Assembly: GCA_002914845.1 (NCBI GenBank) | Contig: JXTC01000205.1 | Coordinates: 8,447-72,446 of the forward strand | Length of the DNA: 64,000 nt | Source of the DNA: Trema orientale | Lineage: Eukaryota > Streptophyta > Magnoliopsida > Rosales > Cannabaceae | Direction of reading: 5' to 3' | Shown: in pieces, positions 34,198 to 44,094 of the stretch | How the letters are laid out: every line of letters starts with the position of its first letter | Numbering within the stretch: position 1 is the stretch's first letter | Notes under the pieces: model-generated | What the model was told of the DNA's origin: nothing | Databases searched by the model: none | The model's input: the letters and a program-made list of their open reading frames with translations, nothing else | Program-made: the position numbers and the translations under genes

Positions 34198-34932
34198 AAA
34201 TAAATGCACTTATTGTTAGTTGTCACGTAACTCTAAATGTAAGAAATTTGCTAACAGACTTGTCAATAAATTAAATTATGAAATGGTAAAGGGGTAAGTG
34301 ACCAGTTTGCATTAATAATTAACAAGCACAACACCACCTCGCAACACTGATACAAGATTATTAGATACGATGGTTAATCAGGTTCATCATGTGACATCCA
34401 TGATAGCCTAATGCTTATCCAGTTCTTGGAGACCGATGTTATATTGTTATCTCTCTTGGGATTATGCTTACAAGCTTTGCCTAACCCCAACTCTCATTTT
34501 GCTTCTTTTACATGGGACGTTCTTTCACTCTCATTTTATTTCTTTTACTTGGGACGTTCTTTCTGCCGCTGGTTTTTAGTTCCTAGAATTGATCCCAAAA
34601 CTAAGGTGCCATATTGGTCCCTTGTCCTAGTTGGGTATATTATGATTATTTTTCCCCCATTTTATACTAAGTAAGAAGTACGAATTTAGCTATTTATTAC
34701 AAATTGGGCACCAAATCCATGTGAACCTAATTGTTATAAGTGAAGAAGAATGATGTCAGATCGAAGAAGACCCCCTGATTTTATTTGGGTCTGTTTTAGT
34801 GTCCTCAAGTTCGTTGTTTTGTTTTCATTCTTTTGAGTGCAATTATTATTTCATCAAAATTCAACGAATGTTTTATACTGAGCTTGAAAAAAAGAAAAAA
34901 AAATGAGAAAAGAAAGTGGCTAAATTCAGAAT

Positions 34933-36298
34933 TTAGACATCTCCAATACATTATGCTAAAAAATAGTGTGCTTATCTTAAATTTAGCATGACATACCAAA
35001 TTTAGCATGTACTTTATGAATTTTGCTTCATTGTGTACATGCTAAAAGAAATGTTATTTTTTATTCTAAATATTAATTTTATGTATAAAATACATTTTTT
35101 TCTACTATTAACTCTTATTATTTTATCTACTAATTACTCATCATAAAAAATAACTTTATCTATCAATTTAAAATTACTCATATTCTACATAAATGAGCAA
35201 ACTAGTCAATGGAAAAAAAATTGTAAATTAAATTTTATTCTCATATTAAGTTTAATTGATTGTAATTTAGCAAGATAAACTTCTAAATAAAATTTAATGA
35301 AAGATTTTATATAAATACATTAAATTTTGATAATACTGTAAAATATATGAATATTTTATATTTAAAATAGTGACAATATTATAAATAACATCACATACTA
35401 AAATTCAGCATGTGTTATTCTTTGTACTATATTTGACACAACAAATAATATATGCTAAAAACTATGCCAAATATAACTCATCATTAGAGAATGATTTTTC
35501 AGTCAAATGCTAAAATTTAGCATTGGCATAAACATCTCCAATGGGGTTGCCATATAACTCACGTCAATGCTAAACTTTAGCATTTGGTGCAAAAAAAAAA
35601 AAAAAAAAAAAAAGTGTCTCTAATGATATGTTATATGTAACATAGTTCTCTGTTTTTTTTTTTTTTTTTGAAAGGATATATGACATGGTTTTTAGCATGT
35701 TCTATTTGATGTGATAAATATAACATGAAGTATACCGTATGCTAAATTTTAGCATGTACCAAAATTTCCAATCTGATATTAAATATGCGTTAAAATTTAT
35801 AGTATTGTCATTATTAAATGTGTTTTATTTTTATAATATTTTCATTATTACAATTTAAAGTCTATATACATTTATAAGAGGGCCAAGTTTGGTACATGTA
35901 TATTTTTTCTTTATTTTTTTCAATTAGTATTATTTATAAATTTATCCAAACTAAATTTCTATAAGTGAGAGCTTCATTTCAATAAGTGCTACTCACATGT
36001 TTCCTAAAACAAAGAAAATAGAAAAATCATAAGTGAACATAGAGCGTGAAAAATTATTCGCACTTGGTATATGAAATGAAATTTTGATAATTCGTAATTG
36101 GACGATTGAACAATAGGAATTCATAGACTAAAAAAAGATGTTTTCTAAATAAAATTATTGTTTATATACAAAATAGCATAGTTTTAAGCATGCAAGCATC
36201 ATAACACAATCTAAAAAATGGGTGCTAAATTTAACATATCAAGCTAAATTTAAAATTAGTATAAACTTTTTTGCATTAATGCATTGAAGATGATCTAA
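34933..36298. mobile_element. 1.37-kb inverted-repeat element, probably with an inner insertion
   Basis: The left end (CATCTCCAATACATTATGC, then repeated AAATTTAGCATG motifs) matches the inverted right end (CATCTTCAATGCATTAATGC) over about 65-70 bases. Inside, another CATCTCCAATGG start at 35525 with its own TTTAGCAT repeats suggests a related element nested within the first. The interior is AT-rich and has poly-A/T runs at 35590 and 35650, with no coding capacity. Confidence 0.6.
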
Positions 36299-36316
36299 TA
36301 GAAAATGGGTTTTACT

Positions 36317-36370
36317 ATGATGATGATGATGATGATGATGATAATAATAATAATAATAATAATAATAAAA
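36317..36370. repeat. Compound trinucleotide microsatellite
   Basis: About nine ATG/GAT units change into about nine AAT units. It lies immediately outside the inverted-repeat element ending at 36298. Confidence 0.95.
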
Positions 36371-36388
36371 GTGAACTATTAGAAATTC

Positions 36389-36804
36389 TAAGGTTTGTTT
36401 GGATTCACTTTCGTTTTCTATTTTTCATTTTTTTTAAATAGAAAAATAGAATTTTTTTCTAGAAGATTACTTGGCAACCTTATTTATTTTTTGTTCTTTA
36501 AAATTGTTACCAAAAATTTTTAAAAAAAAGTGGTAACAAAAACTTTCCAATACCCTTTTTCTTTTAAACAAATTTCAAAAACAAAAGAATATACAAATTT
36601 TTATATACATATATGTATATACATACAAGTCTATAAGGCTTCCTCACTCATTATTTACATTCTTTTGTTTTTGGAAACAAGTAGTGAAATAAAGTTTGCC
36701 ATGTATGTTTATAGTTTTTGAAAATTGAAAACCAAAACAAAATTTTTACTTCTATTTTCAATTTATTTAAGTAAAAAACTGAAAGTGAATCCTAGCAAAC
36801 CCTA
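36389..36804. mobile_element. MITE-like element, about 415 bp
   Basis: The left end TAAGGTTTGTTTGGATTCAC pairs with the inverted right end TTAGGGTTTGCTAGGATTCA, followed on both sides by CTTTC and T-rich sequence. The interior is AT-rich with no long frame. Confidence 0.65.
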
Positions 36805-36824
36805 AATGAACAAAGCATTTTCTT

Positions 36825-37206
36825 TTAGGATATAGTATCACTTTTATAACTTCTATTTTGACATTTTATTCAATTTATATATTGTGTTTTGGTTATTATC
36901 AACATTAACCCTTAGATTTAAAATCTGTTACAAATTTATACCTGACCATTTTAGAGCAGTTAATTTATTAAGATGATTTAATAAATTTATTCTCAGATCA
37001 ATGTTTATACAGTTTATTTTAAATTTTTAAATGACATTTTGGTAAATTAACTGCTCTAAATTGGTGTTATGGTGTAAATTTGTAACAGATTTTAAATTTA
37101 AATGTCAATATTGATAATAAATAAAAATAAAAACATAATCTGAACAAAATAATATAATTTGAACAAAGTATCAAAATAAAAGGTAAAAAAATGATAATAT
37201 CCTTTC
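36825..37206. mobile_element. MITE with ~145-bp inverted arms
   Basis: The two arms run nearly to the centre. AAAATCTGTTACAAATTTA (left, about 36920) and TAAATTTGTAACAGATTTT (right, about 37074) are exact inverses. AGAGCAGTTAATTTA on the left mirrors TAAATTAACTGCTCT on the right. The outer ends (AGGATATAGTATCAC) pair with AGGATATTATCAT inverted. The full element folds into a long hairpin. It lies about 20 bases from the preceding MITE. Confidence 0.8.
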
Positions 37207-39139
37207 TAAATACAATACATAGCGTACGACAAGTATCCAATGCAACCAATTGGAGTTGTAGTCATAAGATTCAATTAGAAAATTTAAGTTCCATCATTAG
37301 TTAACAAAGAAAACCTAAATTTTGTTGGGTTGAGTGGATCTTAGTCTAGACAATAAATACGACCTTTTTTGGTTGCTTAGTACACGATAAAAGTAACATA
37401 ACCGAACTTAACATTTGACTCATTCCGATTTTTTATTAAGAATTGTAGTACAATGAGATCCACGTGAATTTTCCTAACAAAGGACCGGGATTTATAAGAC
37501 ATGTCAAACTACTGAACTAGAGTCGGTGTTCAAATTTTTATGTGCATAAAACTAATAACTATAGAAAGTAATATGTTTTGTAGGAGCAGAACACCGGCCT
37601 TAATTGGCCCTAACGCTAAGCATTTTTTTCGCATTATTCTAGTATACAAACACATGGATAGGCCTCCTCTACTTTACGCTGTAAATATAATCTTGAATGC
37701 TTTGGACACTCAGTAACCGGTGATTGTTTATTCGGCTTCTAGTGAAATTATTTTGGTGTTTTCTATTTAATTGTTCTTTTTCTCTTTTTTGTTTTGAAAC
37801 AAAAAGACATTATAGGCTCGACGACTTGGGAGAATGGGTCCATTATCTCTCCACCGTACGGTAGCACGTGATGCCCATCCCCTAATATAAAGGAAAGCCA
37901 TCGGAAGAGTGCCACGTATCTCAGTCACTGCCCCACGCACGTGTCCCTTCCATTGGGACTAAAATAAAATGGCAAAACTATCCCCGAAACTTAAAGACAA
38001 AAATGGATGCACTGTACCTGTACAAGAACAAGTAATAATAAAGTAATGGCCCTATGGGCCCCGTAAGTTGGTGGAGGATTATGATTGGGTCCGTGGTGAT
38101 GAGTCAGGACATAGTCCTCTGGCCCCTTGGGATAAGCCCGCCACCTGACTCTCCTTCCCTTTGTTTTAGGGGATTCGTATTATCGTCTATATCTCACGAA
38201 TTAACAATTTATCGTAACATTATTGCCTTTAACCTTTTCTTTAATTTTTTTTCAATAATCTTTTTATTGTGTAATTATGTCGTGAACAATTATATATATT
38301 TATATTTTTTCTGAGCAATGTTGTGAACAAGTATTAATAATAGTAATAATAATAATCTCAAAATTAGTTCAAAAAATAAGAATAATAATCTCAAAATATT
38401 ATTAAGAGTATCTATTATTAATTTTATTAAATAAAAAAAAAATTAACACGGTAAAAAATCAGTTTGTTACCATATAACCAAAAGGTAACTATGACATTTA
38501 TTTATTTTCCTTTGTAGATATTTAACTATTTCTCAAAGCGAAATTCAATTTAAATTTGTGAAATATGTGATATGATAACTAGGCTTTGCTTTTATTATGT
38601 TAAACTTTTCTTAATTCCCAATAAATTTAATAAATGGGTCACATTTTCAGCTATTGGAAATCTTAAACTTCCCAACAAATTTGTCCTCTTCATTTGACAA
38701 GTAATTATCAAAATTTATCTATTTTATTTTAATTTCTTTTCCCTCTTAAAAATTCCACCTTATCTTTTAACCTAGTGAACTGGTAGTGACACCACACCAC
38801 CATCCCCAAATCCTAATCAAGTCTAATCAACATTGGTGTTTTTTCTCCATTTATTCATTGCAAAAGTCCTAATCATGTTTGATTTTCCCAAAAGAGAGGA
38901 CCCCACACCACAAAATTTTCCACTCCACCTTTAATAAACTAAACCCAATTTCTTATTTCTCTTGAAACTATAATATCATTATTCTTGGACCCACCTGACC
39001 CCACACAATAATGCAACCAAAAATAAAATAAAATAAAGTAAAAAGAAGAAACGACAAAAAATCGTGGGCCGTTTCATCCACCAATCTTATCCCAACACCA
39101 TTTCCGGTTTCAGAAAAAAAACACTTACTTTAACCAGTC
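37207..39139. other. Gene-less stretch and upstream region of the DUF3774 gene at 39243
   Basis: AT-rich DNA with two CACGTG-type motifs in its middle: GCACGTGATG near 37864 and GCACGTGTCC near 37936. The final part is a promoter ending in the TATA box at 39140. No gene is recognised. Confidence 0.5.
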
Positions 39140-39147
39140 TATAAATA
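39140..39147 (+). promoter_or_regulatory. TATA box of the DUF3774 gene at 39243
   Basis: TATAAATA lies about 100 bases upstream of the ATG and is followed by a CT-rich leader (repeated CTCATT motifs). Position and sequence fit a plant core promoter. Confidence 0.7.
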
Positions 39148-39242
39148 CTCTGTTCTCTTCTACGTCTATCCATTAATCAATCTCAATTCTCATTCTCATT
39201 CTCTCATACGAAACTTAAACCGAAGAAATTTCGAACCGGAAA

Positions 39243-39521
39243 ATGAATTACCTGAACCGGGTTTGGATCGCGGCGAGCGTGGCCGTCGTGCAAGGCCACA
39301 CCGACCAAGCAAAATGGAAATCGGGCCTCAGATCTTTGCAACTGAACCGCCGGAGGTTTTCCTCGTCCTCAGGTGGAGAATCGGCCGGACTCCGGCCACT
39401 CGCCGGAGCGGCGGCGGGATTGGTTCTGACTGGACTAATTGGGAACTGTGAAGATCGAATCAGGCAAGCTGATGAGTCGATCCAGCGAGTCATGTACTTG
39501 AACTGTTGGGGTCAAGGCTGA
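39243..39521 (+). CDS. Canonical DUF3774 / wound-induced polypeptide, 92 residues
   Basis: Intronless and the most typical family member in the window. The N-terminus MNYLNRVWIAASVAVVQGHT is followed by DQAKWKSGLRSLQ, the defining first block. A Ser-rich and then Ala/Gly-rich linker (GLRPLAGAAAGLVLTGLIG) follows, then the tail RQADESIQRVMYLNCWGQG. The final motif is CWGQG where the other copies have CWGPN. GC content is clearly higher than in the surroundings (many CGG and CGC codons in the middle). A strong TATA box and short leader precede it. Related Arabidopsis genes respond to wounding, low oxygen and biotic stress. The mechanism is not established, and the N-terminal hydrophobic stretch is too short to call a membrane segment. 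Confidence 0.93.
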   Translation: MNYLNRVWIAASVAVVQGHTDQAKWKSGLRSLQLNRRRFSSSSGGESAGLRPLAGAAAGLVLTGLIGNCEDRIRQADESIQRVMYLNCWGQG

Positions 39522-40459
39522 CTGGATCGAATCAGGAGATGAGATCTCTTTATCTGAGGTTGTTGGGGTTCGATTAGCGCCGGTGCGACTCGGCTGAGTA
39601 AAGAGTGTTGAGTTTGACTCGGGGTTGACCGAGTTAGAACGGGCATGTGGGTGGCGCGTGAGTGAACTCTCAAAGAGTTAAAAGAGGAAGAAAATTGGAT
39701 GTGGTGTAACTGTTTTTAAAGAGTTTGATGATGTAAATTGTAAATATCTTGTACATAAAGCTGAAATGCAATGAAGTCCAAAGCTCATTTTTATTTTATT
39801 TTTATTTTTTTAAATTTTGTTGTGCTACAAGCTCTTTACTTTGGGGTTCTCTGTTTATGCATTAATTGCCAAAATATGCTCCGGAAAGTTCTCCTAAAAT
39901 ATCCTTCGCATTCGATTTTAATTTTTAATTGAGTTAAAGATTTGATTATTGGATCTTGGTTCAATACGTGATTTTATCGCCGGATTTGAGGTAAAGACGA
40001 CAGTTGGTTGTTGAGAATTGTAAGTTTGTATGTGTTAAGTCGTCATTTGTAGAAATTAAAATTTAGAACTGGTAGTTATAGTTTTGAAAAATAAAACATG
40101 AATTTTGATGGGTTTAAACTTTGTCTTAGGTATGAGTCAATGACAAAGTCGGTCCTCTCATATAGTCAGAATTTCTGACGAAGTCGGGACTTGGGAAGAA
40201 ATTTACGGTATGGTAAATCCCACCAAGTTGGCAATTACCAACACATACTTTTTCTCTCTTCGCAGTGAGTCGAAAGAATCTTTTGAGGTGAAAGATAAAG
40301 GAGAGAGAGCCAAGGCCAAGGATTCAGAACAGCAACTCTTCTTGAGTAGGCATGAGATACCATGAGCTTGAAAATGGGCTGGCTCAGAATCTCAGATGTG
40401 TCCGGAAAGCGGACATGGACCAAACTAGTAATAATTTGGGCCTCAAAAACAGCTTTTAT

Positions 40460-41564
40460 CGTAACATTTTTCGAGATGATTTTTCTAAGAATGTCACAAT
40501 ATAAGTGAGTTAGTTATGAATAAATTAGTTATATGTCACTTTTTTTTCCTTATTAATTAAATCTACCACTATATTATTTTTTAAAATAAATTTTTGACGA
40601 TCTTGAACGATTCTTGACGTTGGTGACGATCTTGACAGATCCTTGGTGAATTTTTTATGGATTCTCGACGATCTTGATAGATTTTTGATAGATTCTTAAC
40701 ATCAGCAGCGATCTTGACAGGTTCTTGATGAATTCTTGTCAAATTCTTGACGTCGGTGATGATTTTGACGGATTCTTGACGCATTCTTGACAGATTCTTG
40801 ACGCATTCTTGACGGATTCTTGACTAATTTCCTCCCAAAAGTGGTAGAATCTAATGGCGGTAGTAAATTTAGTTAAATATTTTTAAAAAATAGTAATTAC
40901 CTACTTAACCCGTTAGTTATTATGTTCTAATATCATAAGTTTATAAGTTTATGATTTTTCTAAGACTAATCACCTATCACTATCGCTATGTTTGGTAGGA
41001 AACGCGATGAGAGATGAGTAGATGGAAAGGGTTGGGAGGGAGAGATTGATGGATGGGATGAGCCTAATTTTTTAAATTAGTTTAAATAGATGTTCATGTT
41101 TTAAAAGTTAGCTCAATATCTTTTTTTTTTTTTTTTGAAAAAGCTTAAATATGTTGTATTTCCATTTTTGTCATTAAGTGAGTTGGACATTTAGCAATAA
41201 ATTTTTTATCTTTGTCATATACTAATTTCTGGGCCAAAAGATGGTCAAATAACTAGTAAGTCTAAGGATTTAACATCGCATTTCTCTTTATAAAATAACA
41301 AATATACCATCTCAAAAAAAAAATTATTGAAAAGTGAAAGAAATGGATAATTTTATAAATAAATATTCCAATTTCCAACTCTCTATCCCTGTAACCAAAC
41401 AACTTAAGGATTGTCACTCTCCTCTCTATCCTTTACATTTCCTCTCTTTTTTAGGCTCTTCATTTTTCTTACTCTCCTTCTATTTTACCAAATTTAGTGT
41501 ATTATAGTAACTACACGTCATTAATATTGTGACTCTCTTAGAAAAATTATTCTAAAAATACTCG
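40460..41564. mobile_element. Possible 1.1-kb inverted-repeat element
   Basis: GATTTTTCTAAGAATGTCAC (about 40478-40497) is mirrored by the inverse of GTGACTCTCTTAGAAAAATT (about 41529-41548), with about 40 bases of arm including flanks. The interior has the CTTGAC tandem array and AT-rich sequence. No target-site duplication is clear, so the boundary and the pairing remain provisional. Confidence 0.45.
40595..40830. repeat. Degenerate tandem repeat of a GATTCTTGACG-type unit
   Basis: Short units such as GATCTTGACAGATTCTTGA and GACGCATTCTTGACGGATTC follow each other for about 230 bases, with basic periods near 11-12 and 22-24. They produce a chance minus-strand frame with repeated VKNL/IHQE words, which I reject as coding. 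Confidence 0.85.
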
Positions 41565-41660
41565 TTGAAAAGTTAGTTTGGCCGAAACACCGTGATTAGG
41601 TCCATTTCCCATGTATTGGGTCTAGTTGTTTTTTTTTTTTTTCTTTTTTTGGAAAAAGCT

Positions 41661-41930
41661 GAATCATTAAGAGAAAATGACATCAATAGGACTAACTTAG
41701 GCCAAAACGATTTTTTGTGCGTTTTTCTAAAAATGACATTTTTAGGAGTGTTAAGGACTTCTTGACCATAAAAAAATGATTATTTAGGACTTTTTCATGG
41801 TCAAGAACTTCTTGACTAAAGGTCAAGATGTCCTTGGTACTCTTAAAAATATATATATTTTTTTAAGAAAATGCACAAAAAAGTCATTTTGACCCAATTT
41901 AGTCCTACCAATGTCCTTTTATCAATCAAG
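41661..41930. mobile_element. MITE, about 270 bp
   Basis: The arms TAGGACTAACTTAGGCCAAAA (left, written here as the 20-base core AGGACTAACTTAGGCCAAAA) and AGGACTAAATTGGGTCAAAA (right, inverted) are followed by matching TTTTTTGTGC and by (A/T)AAGGAC(T/A)TCTTGACC. The centre holds a further palindrome around AAGTCCTAAATAAT. The whole folds as a hairpin, with no coding capacity. Confidence 0.75.
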
Positions 41931-42104
41931 AAGAATATTTTGCAAAATAAACGAATCTAGGAGTATTTTTGGGTCTAAATTACTTTTTTGAGGACTAGTA
42001 ACAAAATTTATGACCATTTGTGACCGCAGTAACTTTTAGGACTACCAATAGATGTACTTTCATATATAGTACTTAATAAGATGATTAATAATTCTATAGA
42101 AGTT

Positions 42105-42602
42105 TTTCGGAAAAAGTATACCCAATACTACTTTTTAAAAAATAATACCAAAAATACGAACTTCCCAAAATAATTATTTTTCTGTATAACATTTAATAGT
42201 ATTTTTCTAAATATTTTGGTTACAAGAACTAATTGCATTATTTTCTAGATGCAAAATTAGTTTCTAAACAGAGAAACCAGAGAAACTAGTAATCATTAAA
42301 TAGAGAAACCAATAATCAGATCCTAAATAAATCAATTTGATTACTGGAAACAAGAAAACAAAGATTATTATAGAAAACTAAAAAAAAATATTACTTGAAA
42401 TGAATTTAATTATTGGAAACTAGAAACCAATAAGATTGACTGAGAAACCAAATTAGTTATTAGAAACTAATTTAGTTTCTTGTAACCAAAATATTTAAAA
42501 AAATGCTACTGAATGTGGTACGGAAAAAAATAATTATTTGAGAATGTCATATTTTTTCTATTATTTTTGAAAACTTAGGTATAAGTATCCAAATACAAGT
42601 TT
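42105..42602. mobile_element. Inverted-repeat element, family B copy 1
   Basis: The arms of about 120 bases share AAATATTTTGGTTACAAGAA (both strands), AATAATTATTTTT and the outer GTATACCCAA/TTATACCTAA. The interior is full of AGAAACCA- and GAAACTAG-like words on both strands. A relative lies at 61600-62830. No frames of interest. Confidence 0.75.
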
Positions 42603-42944
42603 TTTTCTTAATAAAAACAATTACAATAAAAATGCCGACCACCTAAAGCGTTACTGAGGATAATTTTCTCCCTAAAATCGTCATTTTGGCTTTAACACTC
42701 CTCGCGTCCCAAATCCTTCTGAACATAAATACGTTGGACGGCAAGGTAAAATCTGAAAAACAAAACTACTAATAAGAAAACAAGGCGGCTACAGGCCTGC
42801 CCACCAATGCGCAATATCCCAATGCTCTAACTAGTTTTTGATGTTCACGAAGATTGATTTTTAAGTAAGGAGTACATTGGGATATCACAACATTTTTACT
42901 ATATGGAGTGTCCAAGCCCACCTGCACGTCTATGAGGATTTTAC

Positions 42945-42952
42945 TATAAATA
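42945..42952 (+). promoter_or_regulatory. TATA box of the LysM gene
   Basis: TATAAATA lies about 100 bases upstream of the ATG at 43050, followed by an A-rich leader. It is a typical plant core promoter by position. Confidence 0.7.
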
Positions 42953-43049
42953 GAGGCTTTTCTAATGCCCTTCATCATCACATAAATAAAGTTCCTTTTG
43001 TTACTTCAAAGTTCAAACAAAGGGTAGATCAGCAAATAAAGCACCAAAA

Positions 43050-43690
43050 ATGGCTAAGTGCACAAACAAACTAGCCATCTCACTTAATTTGGTTGCAGTA
43101 TTCTCTGTTTTTCTCCTTGTGTCCGTGGCCATAGCCAAGAGTACTAGCCGACTTGGCTGTAAGTTATATAGTAGATGTTACAAGTTTTCATGTGTTTGTA
43201 TTATCTGAAATTAAGTCTATAAGTTATTATATATATATATATATATATTAATACGTTCAGGGGCGGAGGGAGATGGGGACCATATGCCCCCACTGGATTT
43301 TAGGAAATTTTTTTTTTAAATGTATTAAACTAGAAAAAAAGTGTGTATTTTTACTGAAAATTGGCCAAAATAACTGTATGCCCCCACTGAAATTTGGCCA
43401 ACATTGCACCTAAAGCTCTAATTATGCTATTACGCCCCCACTGGATGAATTTGCTGGCTCCGCTCCTGAATACGTTTGACTTTGATGATGCAGTTGGGAC
43501 GTTAGTAGCTGAGAAGGAGGCTGTCTTGACATGCAACTCAGTTTATGGTGTACAAAGTGGTGACACTTGTGCTGGTGTAATTCAAATGTTCAGTTTGGAT
43601 GCTGTCTTCTTCAGCGTCATCAATCCTAACCTCAACTGCGACAAAATCTTTGCCGGTCAATGGCTTTGTGTTGACGGCAAAGTGAATTGA
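43050..43690 (+). CDS. Small secreted LysM-domain protein, 101 residues
   Basis: Two exons: 43050-43158 and 43494-43690 (donor GGCT|GTAAGT, acceptor GATGCAG). The joined frame is 101 residues. Residues 1-29 form a signal peptide (basic start, then hydrophobic VAVFSVFLLVSVAIA). The rest carries one LysM-like domain: CNSVYGVQSGDTCAGVIQMF, FFSVINPNLNCDKIFAGQWLCV. The SGDTC, NPNLNC and WLCV elements are the usual LysM hallmarks, with Cys residues that probably form disulfides. LysM domains bind N-acetylglucosamine polymers such as chitin or peptidoglycan, so a wall- or apoplast-located defence or symbiosis role is possible but not shown. The intron contains a hAT-type MITE. Confidence 0.88.
43258..43468. 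mobile_element. hAT-type MITE inside the LysM gene intron
   Basis: The element starts CAGGGGCGGAGGGAG and ends CTGGCTCCGCTCCTG, inverted partners of the CAGGGGCGGAG type known from plant hAT elements. It is flanked by a perfect 8-bp duplication AATACGTT (43250-43257 and 43469-43476), as expected for hAT. Length is 211 bp. It ends 25 bases before the intron's 3' splice site. Confidence 0.92.
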
Positions 43691-44094
43691 TTCATGAGGA
43701 TTTACTCGCACATTGGTGGACAAAAACTACATTGAACATGAAATAAAATGGCCTCAAATAAAGAGAGAACAAACTAGTCTCCATGTTCTCTTCACTATGT
43801 AACATGTATGGTTAACTTCATTATTTAACTCATTAAACTTCATTTTGTATCGGCGACAGTCCCTATGAACTATTCCAGTGTATTACCAATAGTATAAGCA
43901 AAAACTGAATTTTATGAACATTTGTAACTAAAAATAGTCCTTATTCTTTATTCGTATCACGGATCATCTCTAAAAATTTTAAATGTATTATTAGTAGTTC
44001 AAACGAGACAATCATTTTAATGTTGAATGGAATATTATGGAAAACAAAAAAATTGCTTTAAAAAAAAAAAACCGTAAATACACAACTAAAGGCA

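Larger units (their letters stand above)
39522..42944. other. Transposon-rich intergenic region
   Basis: After the 3' UTR of the DUF3774 gene (to about 39790), the stretch is largely inverted-repeat elements (40460-41564, 41661-41930 and 42105-42602), with a CTTGAC-rich tandem array inside the first. The last 350 bases are the upstream region of the LysM gene. Confidence 0.6.

Noticed and set aside
40581..40784. Repetitive 67-codon minus-strand frame (VKNL words)
   Set aside because: It is the translation of the CTTGAC-type tandem repeat, with no other support.
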